In this document: in pieces, positions 1 to 6,047 of the stretch | Layout: each line of letters starts with the position of its first letter | How positions within the stretch are numbered: the stretch's first letter is position 1 | DNA from: JBIIJL01 sp044233795 | GTDB lineage: Bacteria; Pseudomonadota; Gammaproteobacteria; Legionellales; Legionellaceae | NCBI GenBank assembly: GCA_044233795.1 | Contig: JBIIJL010000099.1 | Coordinates: 1-6,615 of the forward strand | Length of the DNA stretch: 6,615 bases | Direction of reading: 5' to 3' | Position numbers and translations under genes: made by a program | The notes under the pieces: generated by a model | Databases searched by the model: none | What the model was told of the DNA's origin: nothing | The model's input: the letters and a program-made list of their open reading frames with translations, nothing else

Positions 1-485
1 GGGTGGAAACTGGAGTCAATTTTGATATGATATTTGGCTTGGGGATTTTGACGTAGTTCATTGCGCTGATTTTCAGATAAACAAAACCCCCAACGACGCT
101 TATAGTAAGAAGTAATATAAGGAATTGCTGTAGGTTGTTCAGGAAGAGAATATAAATGTTTATCCAATTCCTCAAAAGTCATCTGGCAATCTACTGGCTC
201 TGAATAACCAACGACATGAAGATTATTTTTAGAAAAATCAACTATTTTTTCACCCTCTTCATTGCAAATAAAAGCATCTTTAATATTCCATTCATCCGGC
301 ACAGTCCAATCAAATGCTTGTGTCCCAGACGGAACTTCATAAATTTGAAGGTTAGGTAACAGCTTTTGTAAATAGTTAAGAGTTTGACGCACACCATTTC
401 CCGTGATGCTACGGCAGATCGGAAATAAATCAGTTGCCCATTGATACATTTGTTGTCCTATCGAGAGGTTTTCATTGCTTGGCAT
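1..485 (-). CDS. DUF2172/DUF4910 aminopeptidase-like protein, N-terminal part (runs off left edge)
   Basis: An open frame runs from ATG at 485-483 through position 1 without a stop, giving about 161 residues of a longer protein. Residues 20-33 read LFPICRSITGNGVR and 51-61 read VPSGTQAFDWT, followed by PDEWNIKDAFI (63-73), HVVGYSEPV (90-98) and YITSYYKRRWGFC (123-135). I know these blocks from DUF2172/DUF4910 proteins, which have a zinc aminopeptidase (M28-like) fold, usually with a C-terminal winged helix. The zinc ligands and the winged helix lie off the window, so activity cannot be judged. The start is uncertain. ATG 485 overlaps the previous gene by 14 bases and keeps a GQQMY segment that looks family-like, but has no clear ribosome site. 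ATG 449 has AGGA six bases upstream. Campylobacter jejuni Cj1295 is of this family, lies just after pseC and is needed for a di-O-methylglyceroyl form of pseudaminic acid (from memory). A similar role here is inference. Confidence 0.85.
   Translation of the reverse strand, partial: MPSNENLSIGQQMYQWATDLFPICRSITGNGVRQTLNYLQKLLPNLQIYEVPSGTQAFDWTVPDEWNIKDAFICNEEGEKIVDFSKNNLHVVGYSEPVDCQMTFEELDKHLYSLPEQPTAIPYITSYYKRRWGFCLSENQRNELRQNPQAKYHIKIDSSFH
456..459 (-). promoter_or_regulatory. possible ribosome binding site for the alternative start at 449
   Basis: On the minus strand AGGA is followed after six bases (CAACAA) by the in-frame ATG at 449-447. No comparable site precedes the upstream in-frame ATG at 485, so this is the main argument for the shorter form of the DUF2172/DUF4910 gene. 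Confidence 0.4.
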
Positions 486-1281
486 TTTTCAAGTCTGGCT
501 CTATTTTTAATATTTCTGCTTCAGTTAAAAACCAAGGCCGTAACGGCAAGGTCTTTTTTACTAGATTAAAAGTATCTTCGGCGGTAATAGCACCTACAAA
601 ACCACGACCTACTTGAGCAGTTTTATAAAGATTGTGAGAGCGTGCTAACTCATCGAAAGGTTCAAATTTAGTTCTCGTTCCTTCTGTTAAATAACGAACC
701 CAAATAATGCTATTGCGTTTTTCCGGCTGTCCATTTTTCCAGATATTACCCGAAAAAGTTTTGTCAAAACGATAGGGAATCTGTAAACACTTTTCTACAT
801 AATGAATGAAAGTAGATCCAGCATCAAAGTTAAGATTGCATATTACCCCTCCCTCTTGATAGAACCTATCAAAAAAACCGTTGATTGCATAAGCATTTTC
901 AGGTAAGTTTTCTGTCACTTGCTGAGCTTTTTTGCCAATAGCAGCTACAGAAATATTAGGGTCATCTGAACGATACGAATTAGGAAGTTTTCTCAGCATC
1001 TCTGTAAAAATGCCACAATCTGAGGGTGTACGCGCTGGATCAAAATCTTGCCCTTGGGAAAAAGAATAAGTAAAGGTTGGCACAATTAGAGTACCTTCTG
1101 TACCAATTACCTCAAAGAAAGCATTTAAGATTGTCTCAAAAGCATTGATTACAGAGCGGTCTCCTTTTGGAATGCCAAAGTAGCCAATATTACTATGAGA
1201 AAAAACAATATCCCCCTGTTTCAATCCGATAGATTTGAAAGCATTGACTAAATCTAGTCGAGAATAATGATAATGACTCAT
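472..1281 (-). CDS. AAC(3)-fold N-acyltransferase, probably acting on a sugar amine
   Basis: At 269 residues this is full length for the aminoglycoside 3-N-acetyltransferase (antibiotic_NAT) family, whose members acylate amino groups using acyl-CoA or an equivalent donor. Visible family blocks are SHSNIGYFG (28-36), IVPTFTY (66-72), RSDDPNIS (104-111), GFFDRF (135-140) and STFIHYVE (156-163), the last carrying the conserved His160 and Glu163. The position that is His in the usual RSxHPxxS motif of resistance enzymes is Asp107 here. The start ATG overlaps the methyltransferase stop as ATGA, with AGGTG seven bases upstream. Its place in a surface-sugar operon with its own acyl carrier protein suggests transfer of an ACP-bound acyl group to an amino sugar, perhaps in place of PseH, rather than antibiotic resistance. 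The family is clear; donor and acceptor are inferred. Confidence 0.9.
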   Translation of the reverse strand: MSHYHYSRLDLVNAFKSIGLKQGDIVFSHSNIGYFGIPKGDRSVINAFETILNAFFEVIGTEGTLIVPTFTYSFSQGQDFDPARTPSDCGIFTEMLRKLPNSYRSDDPNISVAAIGKKAQQVTENLPENAYAINGFFDRFYQEGGVICNLNFDAGSTFIHYVEKCLQIPYRFDKTFSGNIWKNGQPEKRNSIIWVRYLTEGTRTKFEPFDELARSHNLYKTAQVGRGFVGAITAEDTFNLVKKTLPLRPWFLTEAEILKIEPDLKNAKQ

Positions 1282-1976
1282 GCTTTAACACCTGTAACTA
1301 GCCACCAGTCTAATTTTTCTCTAAACAGGCTATCTTCAATCCGACCAAACTGAAGTTCTCGGAAGCACGAGGAAAAGTAAAATTCAATGTAGTTAGTATT
1401 ATCAAAAAAGAAATGGACTTGACCTTTCCTAAAGTCATCTTCGCGGCCAATCTGATAAAGATGATTTCCTAAAGTTTGACCATTTTTGAGAAATTTATGT
1501 TGAGGTCCGGTAGTGGACAAAAATAAACGACCTCCTGGTTTAAGCACTCTTGCATATTCTTTTATTCCGGCTTGAACTCCCAGTTCTGTACCTTTATAAT
1601 GCAGGACATTCCAAGAAACCAGAAAATCAAAATTTTCATTCTCAAAAGGAATTTCTTGGTTGCTTCCAACTCTTAAATCGACTTCTAGCCCGATCCGAGC
1701 AAATTCTTTAGATGCTGACTCACAAATCTCTTGATGGATTTCAATTCCCGAAACCTGCATTCCCAAAGATGCAAGAAATAGTGTATTGTTGCCTCCACCA
1801 AAACCAACATCAAGAACTGATTTGCCTTCGTAGTCAAGCTTTTGACCAGTGACATAATCTCCTTTAAATAAACGAACTAGCGTCTCGGAAGGGTAAGCTA
1901 ATTCATCTCCCTTCTTCCGATATAATTCATAAGCTTCTGCCCAACCAGAAGACATTTGTTTTGAAACCGACTTCAT
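1278..1976 (-). CDS. class I SAM-dependent methyltransferase
   Basis: The 232-residue soluble protein has the Rossmann methyltransferase core. Motif I is VLDVGFGGGNN (54-64), the acidic residue that contacts the SAM ribose is probably Glu79 in GIEIH (77-81), the motif around FDFLVSWNVLHY (116-127) follows, and RVLKPGGRLFLST (143-155) is the usual motif III turn and strand. It resembles Methyltransf_11/25 small-molecule enzymes. The substrate cannot be read from the sequence. Its position between the acyl carrier protein and the N-acyltransferase suggests O- or C-methylation of the carrier-bound acyl group or of the finished sugar, as proposed for the methyltransferases near Cj1300 in Campylobacter. 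The ATG overlaps the ACP stop by four bases (ATGA), and a strong AAGGAG lies seven bases upstream inside the ACP gene, so the start is secure and translation is coupled. Confidence 0.9.
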   Translation of the reverse strand: MKSVSKQMSSGWAEAYELYRKKGDELAYPSETLVRLFKGDYVTGQKLDYEGKSVLDVGFGGGNNTLFLASLGMQVSGIEIHQEICESASKEFARIGLEVDLRVGSNQEIPFENENFDFLVSWNVLHYKGTELGVQAGIKEYARVLKPGGRLFLSTTGPQHKFLKNGQTLGNHLYQIGREDDFRKGQVHFFFDNTNYIEFYFSSCFRELQFGRIEDSLFREKLDWWLVTGVKA

Positions 1977-2227
1977 TTTTTTTCTCCTTGCTTCAATTGA
2001 ATTTCCTCGATGATTTGCGCTAGTCCTTTAATAGTCGCAAAACGGCGGTCTTGAAAATTACTTTCTTGAAACCTAATATCAAATTCATTTTCCAGAGATT
2101 CGATTAATTCGATCACAGTAAAAGAATCAATTAGGCCAGATTCAAAGTAGTTCTTCTCTTCTATATTTTCGGGTAAGTCACTTTTTTGAGAAAACCAGGT
2201 TTTCAACCAGTCAATTTTAGGTTCCAT
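1973..2227 (-). CDS. acyl carrier protein
   Basis: This small acidic protein of 84 residues has the carrier-protein signature GLIDSFTVIELIESLE (31-46). Ser35 in the Asp-Ser pair is the expected 4'-phosphopantetheine site, followed by the acidic recognition helix II. The usual DSL is DSF here. The divergence from housekeeping AcpP and the absence of any fatty acid synthesis gene nearby make it a dedicated carrier. The likely partners are the stand-alone adenylating ligase upstream (loading) and the AAC(3)-like transferase downstream (off-loading). It follows the cyclase gene after 10 bases; GGAGG at 2243-2247 is 15 bases before the ATG, rather far for a ribosome site. Its last codons GAA AAA AAA TGA lie on an eight-A run that joins it to the methyltransferase gene. 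The carrier assignment is firm and the cargo unknown. Confidence 0.92.
   Translation of the reverse strand: MEPKIDWLKTWFSQKSDLPENIEEKNYFESGLIDSFTVIELIESLENEFDIRFQESNFQDRRFATIKGLAQIIEEIQLKQGEKK
1976..1983 (-). repeat. A8 homopolymer at the ACP/methyltransferase junction
   Basis: Eight consecutive A residues on the coding strand hold the last two Lys codons of the ACP gene, the spacer of the methyltransferase ribosome site and the A of the methyltransferase ATG. Reading GAA AAA AAA TGA with one extra A gives GAA AAA AAA ATG AAG, which removes the ACP stop and enters the methyltransferase frame. Confidence 0.85.
1984..1989 (-). promoter_or_regulatory. ribosome binding site of the methyltransferase gene
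   Basis: AAGGAG lies within the CAA GGA GAA codons near the end of the ACP gene, seven bases before the ATG at 1976. It fixes the methyltransferase start and makes its translation depend on ribosomes finishing ACP. Confidence 0.8.
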
Positions 2228-2237
2228 AAAAAATAAG

Positions 2238-2909
2238 TTAATCCTCCATTACAAAACAACGGACAGGAGCGCCGTCTCCCTCTTTGATTTTTAAGGGTGC
2301 AACAATCAAAGTCACTTCGGGCTGTTTGATTTCCCTTATTCCAACTAGGTATTCAACAATTATAACATTATTTCCTAGCAAAATTTTATGGTTAGGAGCA
2401 TCTTTTTTTGCACCTCGACCATTTTTGGGATTATCTGGCTGTGGAGTATCTAATGCAATTAAACGGCATCCATTATGCACCAACCAACGGCATACTTGCT
2501 CTGATAAAAAAGGATGATCCGTGTAATACTCATTTGTTCCTAGTTTTTTATCCCAATCAAACCGAATAATTAGTCTTTCAATAGGCCGATTTCCGAGAGC
2601 TTTTTCAAAATCTTCAACTTCCATTTGTTGAAAATTACTAGCGTGGGAAAAATCGATAACTGTTGCCCTGCCTACTAACTGCTCTAAAGGTACTTGCTCA
2701 ACAGTAGTTCCATTTCTAATAAAATGCCTGGGGGCATCCATGTGAGTACCCGTATGTGTTCCCATCACAATTTTACGGGTCTCCCTATTTTCTATGCCAT
2801 GTCTTCCAAGCTGAGTAATCTCTACAATAGGATGCCAGTGGGCTGCAAAAGTTTGCATTCCTTCTTCTATATTCATCGTTAGGTCAATAATTTTGTGCTG
2901 AGACTTCAT
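2238..2909 (-). CDS. cyclase family metal-dependent hydrolase (KynB-like)
   Basis: The 223-residue protein belongs to the cyclase/kynurenine formamidase family (PF04199). The diagnostic metal site is HTGTHMDAPRH (52-62), giving His52, His56, Asp58 and the nearby His62. The distal pair is probably His174 and Glu186 in NHKILLGNNVIIVEYL (173-188). Family members hydrolyse amides, formamides, esters or lactones, or catalyse dehydrations, with zinc or manganese. No tryptophan degradation gene accompanies it, so kynurenine formamidase is unlikely. Within this operon it may open a lactone, dehydrate a hydroxy-acid or clear a mis-acylated intermediate; this is inference. It starts at ATG 2909, four bases after the VOC stop, behind a near-perfect ribosome site. 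The protein is full length with no truncation, signal peptide or membrane segment. Confidence 0.88.
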   Translation of the reverse strand: MKSQHKIIDLTMNIEEGMQTFAAHWHPIVEITQLGRHGIENRETRKIVMGTHTGTHMDAPRHFIRNGTTVEQVPLEQLVGRATVIDFSHASNFQQMEVEDFEKALGNRPIERLIIRFDWDKKLGTNEYYTDHPFLSEQVCRWLVHNGCRLIALDTPQPDNPKNGRGAKKDAPNHKILLGNNVIIVEYLVGIREIKQPEVTLIVAPLKIKEGDGAPVRCFVMED

Positions 2910-2913
2910 TTTG

Positions 2914-3537
2914 TTACCTCCTTGGTTGTATTAACTCGCAAATAGATCCTCCTGGAGTCCGAAACATCGCAATGCTAAGATTGCGATTATTGATGTAAAA
3001 TTCAAAAATGTCAGTAAAATCATAACCACCTTTTACTTGGACATTCCTAATATCTCGCTCTAAATTATTGGTAAAAAATGCCATACATGGATAACCTCTG
3101 CTGTCAAGAGTTGTCAGCCCTATTTGATGGGTTTCAACCAGTTTAATCATACATGACCAGCTAGAAATTGTACTTGAAAAAGTGAGTATGTTTTCACCTT
3201 TTTCTTTAAAACCAAGAACTTCTAGCCAGAAGGTTTTTTCTCTATCTAAATTGGAAGTCACAAGCTCTATAAAACCATCTTTTAATTCATAGCTACCCCG
3301 ACTGTTCTCACACACTAACCCATGATTAATTATTTCAATAGCTAGATTTAGACTAGAGTTGCGTAGCAAACAAATGTCATGGGTAGATTGGTGATTTTTA
3401 AGAAGATGTTTTTTCGCTAAATGATTGCTCGCATTTCTTTCTAAAAAAACACAATCAAATCCCCTACACTCCAGATGCTTTTTACCTTGCTCAATATCAG
3501 TGACACTGTGAGCTAGATGAGCAATACCTAAAATCAT
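2914..3537 (-). CDS. VOC (glyoxalase/dioxygenase fold) metalloprotein
   Basis: The protein has 207 residues arranged as two vicinal-oxygen-chelate modules. The first begins ILGIAHLAHSVTDI (2-15) and ends LNLAIEII (63-70). The second begins GFIELVTSNLD (88-98) and ends GGSICELIQPRR (196-207). His7 and Glu91 fall at the same position of their modules, seven residues before an Asp, and Glu68 and Glu201 close the modules, so four candidate metal ligands (one His, three Glu) are all present. Family members include glyoxalase I, methylmalonyl-CoA epimerase, extradiol dioxygenases and antibiotic-binding proteins. The reaction here is not identifiable; epimerisation, isomerisation or oxidation of the aldolase-derived oxo-acid would suit the neighbours. 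The start overlaps the ligase stop as ATGA, with AAGGA six bases upstream. The end supplies the cyclase ribosome site. Confidence 0.82.
   Translation of the reverse strand: MILGIAHLAHSVTDIEQGKKHLECRGFDCVFLERNASNHLAKKHLLKNHQSTHDICLLRNSSLNLAIEIINHGLVCENSRGSYELKDGFIELVTSNLDREKTFWLEVLGFKEKGENILTFSSTISSWSCMIKLVETHQIGLTTLDSRGYPCMAFFTNNLERDIRNVQVKGGYDFTDIFEFYINNRNLSIAMFRTPGGSICELIQPRR
2917..2923 (-). promoter_or_regulatory. strong ribosome binding site of the cyclase gene
   Basis: AAGGAGG is formed by the final CCA AGG AGG codons (Pro-Arg-Arg) of the VOC gene and is directly followed by that gene's TAA. It sits seven bases before the ATG at 2909 and is the strongest ribosome site in the window. Confidence 0.85.
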
Positions 3538-4967
3538 AATACTTCCTTTAAACTATGTTTTTTTACTTTTCCTGTACTCGAACGTGGAAAATCCTTGACG
3601 ATTTTATAAGTAGTGGGTACTGCATCAAACTCTAGATTACTTTTACAGTATTCATCGATACTTTCCTTATGGAAGGATTTGCCGGCTTTCATAATCAAAA
3701 ACGCTACTACTTCTTCTCCCCAAAAAGGATGAGTTTTTCCCAGTACAACTGCCTCTTGAACGTCGGGATGTTCCATCAGCAAGTGTTCCACCGCAGGTGG
3801 ACTAACATTGGTTCCGCCATGAATAATTAAATCCTTAATCCTTCCTGTTATAAATAGGTTATCATCGGGATCTAAATAGCCACAATCACCTGTGGCAAAC
3901 CATCCATTTTTCAAAGGTGAAGTAATTTGACCAGCTTCTTGTGGTAAATATCCTTTCAATGCAAATGGTGTTTTAATAAATAACTCACCGATTTCGCCTT
4001 GAGGCAGTGGATTTCCCTCTTTGTCTCCTGCTTCTACTTCGATACCTTCAAGAAGATGACCCACCGAACCCTGTTTTTGTAGACTAGCAGAATGATTGCT
4101 CGCCACAATTAAAATTTCTGTCATACCATAACTTTCTAAAGTTGGTATGCCAAATGTGCTTTCAAACTTTTCTTTCGTCACTTTTGGCAAAGGTGCAGTC
4201 CCTACAAAAACATGGCGCAGATTGTTTTTTGTCCACTTCGGAGTTGTAGAGGTACGATTTAGTCTAGCCAATAATGCAGCCATTGTTGGAGTTAACCACA
4301 GCGCATTGACATTAGATTCTATAGCAGGTTTCCAAAAATTCATCGCCTCTTTCGCGTTAAACTGAGGGGCGACAATAATTGTTCCTCCAGCTATTAAAGG
4401 GCAAAGAATGGTATTAAGAAATCCAGCCATATAACCCATCGGCATTATGTGCATCATTCGGGTATTTCTATCTATGCCAACAAGCTGATTAAACCCGATC
4501 ACATTAGCCAACATATTACCCAAATAGTGACAAACTGCTTTTGGAACACTGGTAGTTCCTGAAGTAAAAAAAATAGCGAGAATACTATCATTTGTTGAAT
4601 TAAAGTCATTACTATTTGTTGAACTATACTGAATTTGTTCAAAGTTGTTCACTAATAGTTGTGGCTTAACAAGTTGCAAAATGTAATCAAGATTTCTTTG
4701 GCTCAAATCTGAATTCATCGGTACAATGGTATAACCTCCTAAAATGCAAGCTATATAACAGTAAATAAATTCAAGACTATTTGGAAGCTTGACTGCTATT
4801 TTGTCTCCTGGTCTTATACCTTGATTTTTCCAAAAAGCAGCCAAACCTCTTGATTTATCAACTAGCTCTTTATAAGATATCTCTTTACCCTCACTGACTA
4901 GAGCAATTGCAGAATAATCTATGCTTTGAGCAAGTTGATTTTGTAAAAAGCTCAATCCATCAAGCAT
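3534..4967 (-). CDS. stand-alone adenylate-forming acyl ligase (ANL superfamily)
   Basis: The 477-residue enzyme activates a carboxylic acid as an acyl-adenylate and passes it to a thiol. Ordered family motifs are the P-loop FTSGTTSVPKAV (134-145), YGMTE (280-284), TGD (359-361), GRIKDLIIHGG (375-385) and PRSSTGKVKK (461-470), in which Lys467 is the catalytic lysine of the mobile C-terminal domain. All core residues are present, so it should be active. The P-loop reads TTS-VPKA where TTG-xPKG is usual. It carries no fused carrier or condensation domain. With an acyl carrier protein four genes downstream, acyl-ACP ligase is a good guess, although acyl-CoA ligase is equally compatible with the sequence. 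It starts six bases after the aldolase stop with AGGAG nine bases upstream. A Ser/Thr/Asn/Asp-rich linker at about 115-128 precedes the P-loop. The substrate cannot be predicted from motifs alone. Confidence 0.9.
   Translation of the reverse strand: MLDGLSFLQNQLAQSIDYSAIALVSEGKEISYKELVDKSRGLAAFWKNQGIRPGDKIAVKLPNSLEFIYCYIACILGGYTIVPMNSDLSQRNLDYILQLVKPQLLVNNFEQIQYSSTNSNDFNSTNDSILAIFFTSGTTSVPKAVCHYLGNMLANVIGFNQLVGIDRNTRMMHIMPMGYMAGFLNTILCPLIAGGTIIVAPQFNAKEAMNFWKPAIESNVNALWLTPTMAALLARLNRTSTTPKWTKNNLRHVFVGTAPLPKVTKEKFESTFGIPTLESYGMTEILIVASNHSASLQKQGSVGHLLEGIEVEAGDKEGNPLPQGEIGELFIKTPFALKGYLPQEAGQITSPLKNGWFATGDCGYLDPDDNLFITGRIKDLIIHGGTNVSPPAVEHLLMEHPDVQEAVVLGKTHPFWGEEVVAFLIMKAGKSFHKESIDEYCKSNLEFDAVPTTYKIVKDFPRSSTGKVKKHSLKEVL
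3544..3548 (-). promoter_or_regulatory. ribosome binding site of the VOC gene
   Basis: AAGGA, made from the Lys-Glu codons AAG GAA near the end of the ligase gene, lies six bases before the VOC ATG at 3537. It supports this start and coupling to the ligase. Confidence 0.7.
4590..4623 (-). repeat. imperfect 24-base codon repeat in the ligase linker
   Basis: The plus-strand word ATTTGTTGAA occurs at 4590-4599 and again at 4614-4623, exactly 24 bases (eight codons) apart. On the protein this is the STNSNDFN/STND linker before the P-loop. It looks like a small in-frame duplication that has partly decayed. Confidence 0.5.
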
Positions 4968-4973
4968 CGTCTA

Positions 4974-6032
4974 TTACTCCTGTTCTCCGCCATAATAGTT
5001 TGCATAGAGAGGCTTCCAATTCCCTTTGATTCCCACTTCAGCTAAATACTTCGCTTGTTGTTTTACCAGATCGTCAGGAGCATCTGTTTGATTTTTCTGA
5101 CAAACAGCGATAATTAAACGACGAGGATCTACCCGATATTCTGTAGCATATCGTTTAATTATTGGCATATAACTAGAATGAAATAGGGCAAGTCCTGCGA
5201 CTGTATCCAGAGAACTTAATCCTTTGGCCTCAATAAGTGGTCTAATAAATTGCTCTGCTACATCCATCACCAGAATCGGATCTATGCCTAGATCAACCCC
5301 TTTTCTCATCAATGTACAAATGAGTTGCTCAGTAGGTGTATTTCCTGAACTGCGTCCAAAACCTTGAAGTGAAGTATCTACAATTTCTATACCTAAATCA
5401 AAAGCTTTCAAAGCATTGACCACTGCCAAGCCTAAATTATTATGCCCATGAAAGCCTAGCGCCAGATTATCTGACTTTTCCCGTATTGCCATCACATATT
5501 TTTCTATATCTTCGGGAAACATTCCCCCGGCTGAATCTACAATGTAAACTAAGTCTGCACCATACTTTCGGGCTTCTAGGGCATACTTTGCAAATTCAGT
5601 AGGTGGTACTACATAAGATTTCATAAAGTTTGAGCATACAAACATATCATGCTTTTTGGCTCGTTCTACAAATTTTTGTGATTCTTGGTAGCTTGTAGTG
5701 TTAGTACCAATACGTATAAATTTCATTCCGTATTCAGCAGCCATATCTATATGGTGCAACTCAGCAATACCAGGAATACAGAACATTCCCCAGTCAGCAT
5801 TTTTAATGGTTTCAGCAGTTGCTTTTAAATACACTTCGTCTGTTTCAGCTGCTTTGCCTTTTCCCTTTTCAGATGCACCCAATCCCATCCCATGACCAAC
5901 TTCTATCATGTCAAAGCCAGTTGTTTCTAGGGCTTTAACAATAAGTCTAGTTTGCTCTTCTGTAAATTGAAATCCGATCACATAACTTCCATCACGAAGA
6001 GTGCATTCTAAAATCCGTTGTTTTTTTTGCAT
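4974..6032 (-). CDS. DRE-TIM pyruvate aldolase, 4-hydroxy-2-oxovalerate aldolase-like
   Basis: The 352-residue protein aligns by eye along its whole length with DmpG/BphI, class II aldolases that join pyruvate to an aldehyde to give a 4-hydroxy-2-oxo acid, or split it. Shared blocks are TLRDGS (11-16), IEVGHGMGLG (43-52), VDSAGG (165-170), HGHNNLGLAV (195-204), VDTSLQGFGRSSGN (218-231) and IRPL (263-266). Asp14, His195 and His197 are the expected divalent metal ligands and Arg13 the enolate-stabilising arginine. Two active-site positions differ: the catalytic-base histidine of DmpG (about His21) is Tyr17, and the active-site tyrosine (about Tyr291) is His285. No acylating aldehyde dehydrogenase partner or catechol gene is present, so meta-cleavage is not its context. 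It probably makes or trims a short oxo-acid for the acyl group. It starts 15 bases after the aminotransferase stop, with AGGA nine bases upstream. Confidence 0.85.
   Translation of the reverse strand: MQKKQRILECTLRDGSYVIGFQFTEEQTRLIVKALETTGFDMIEVGHGMGLGASEKGKGKAAETDEVYLKATAETIKNADWGMFCIPGIAELHHIDMAAEYGMKFIRIGTNTTSYQESQKFVERAKKHDMFVCSNFMKSYVVPPTEFAKYALEARKYGADLVYIVDSAGGMFPEDIEKYVMAIREKSDNLALGFHGHNNLGLAVVNALKAFDLGIEIVDTSLQGFGRSSGNTPTEQLICTLMRKGVDLGIDPILVMDVAEQFIRPLIEAKGLSSLDTVAGLALFHSSYMPIIKRYATEYRVDPRRLIIAVCQKNQTDAPDDLVKQQAKYLAEVGIKGNWKPLYANYYGGEQE
4977..4981 (-). promoter_or_regulatory. ribosome binding site of the acyl ligase gene
   Basis: AGGAG lies in the last CAG GAG codons of the aldolase gene, immediately before its TAA, and nine bases ahead of the ligase ATG at 4967. 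It fixes that start. Confidence 0.75.
6021..6028 (-). repeat. A8 homopolymer just inside the aldolase start
   Basis: Codons 2-4 of the aldolase (CAA AAA AAA) form an eight-A run starting four bases after the start of the gene. Length variation here would frameshift the protein almost at once. Whether it varies cannot be seen from one sequence. Confidence 0.8.
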
Positions 6033-6041
6033 TAGCTTAAA

Positions 6042-6045
6042 TCCT
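6042..6045 (-). promoter_or_regulatory. ribosome binding site of the aldolase gene
   Basis: AGGA lies in the 15-base gap between the aminotransferase stop and the aldolase, nine bases before the ATG at 6032. It is the only site in the operon that sits fully between two genes. Confidence 0.6.
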
Positions 6046-6047
6046 GC

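Noticed and set aside
434..616. Short plus-strand open frame across the AAC(3)/DUF2172 junction
   Set aside because: It is antisense to two genes with clear family motifs and has no recognisable product or ribosome site.
472..1281. Aminoglycoside resistance gene
   Set aside because: Only the fold is shared. The motif variant, ACP neighbour and sugar operon argue for biosynthetic N-acylation.
2284..2882. Two plus-strand open frames opposite the cyclase gene
   Set aside because: They are antisense to a protein with an intact metal motif and show no family-like sequence.
2914..3537. Bleomycin or fosfomycin resistance protein
   Set aside because: The VOC fold is common to many enzymes, and translational coupling to a biosynthetic operon makes resistance unlikely.
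4147..4365. Plus-strand open frame opposite the acyl ligase
   Set aside because: It is a shadow of the ligase coding sequence, without a supported start or product.
5698..5895. Plus-strand open frame opposite the aldolase
   Set aside because: It is a shadow of conserved aldolase coding sequence.
4974..6032. Aromatic meta-cleavage pathway aldolase
   Set aside because: No hydratase, acylating aldehyde dehydrogenase or ring-cleavage gene is present, and two active-site residues differ.
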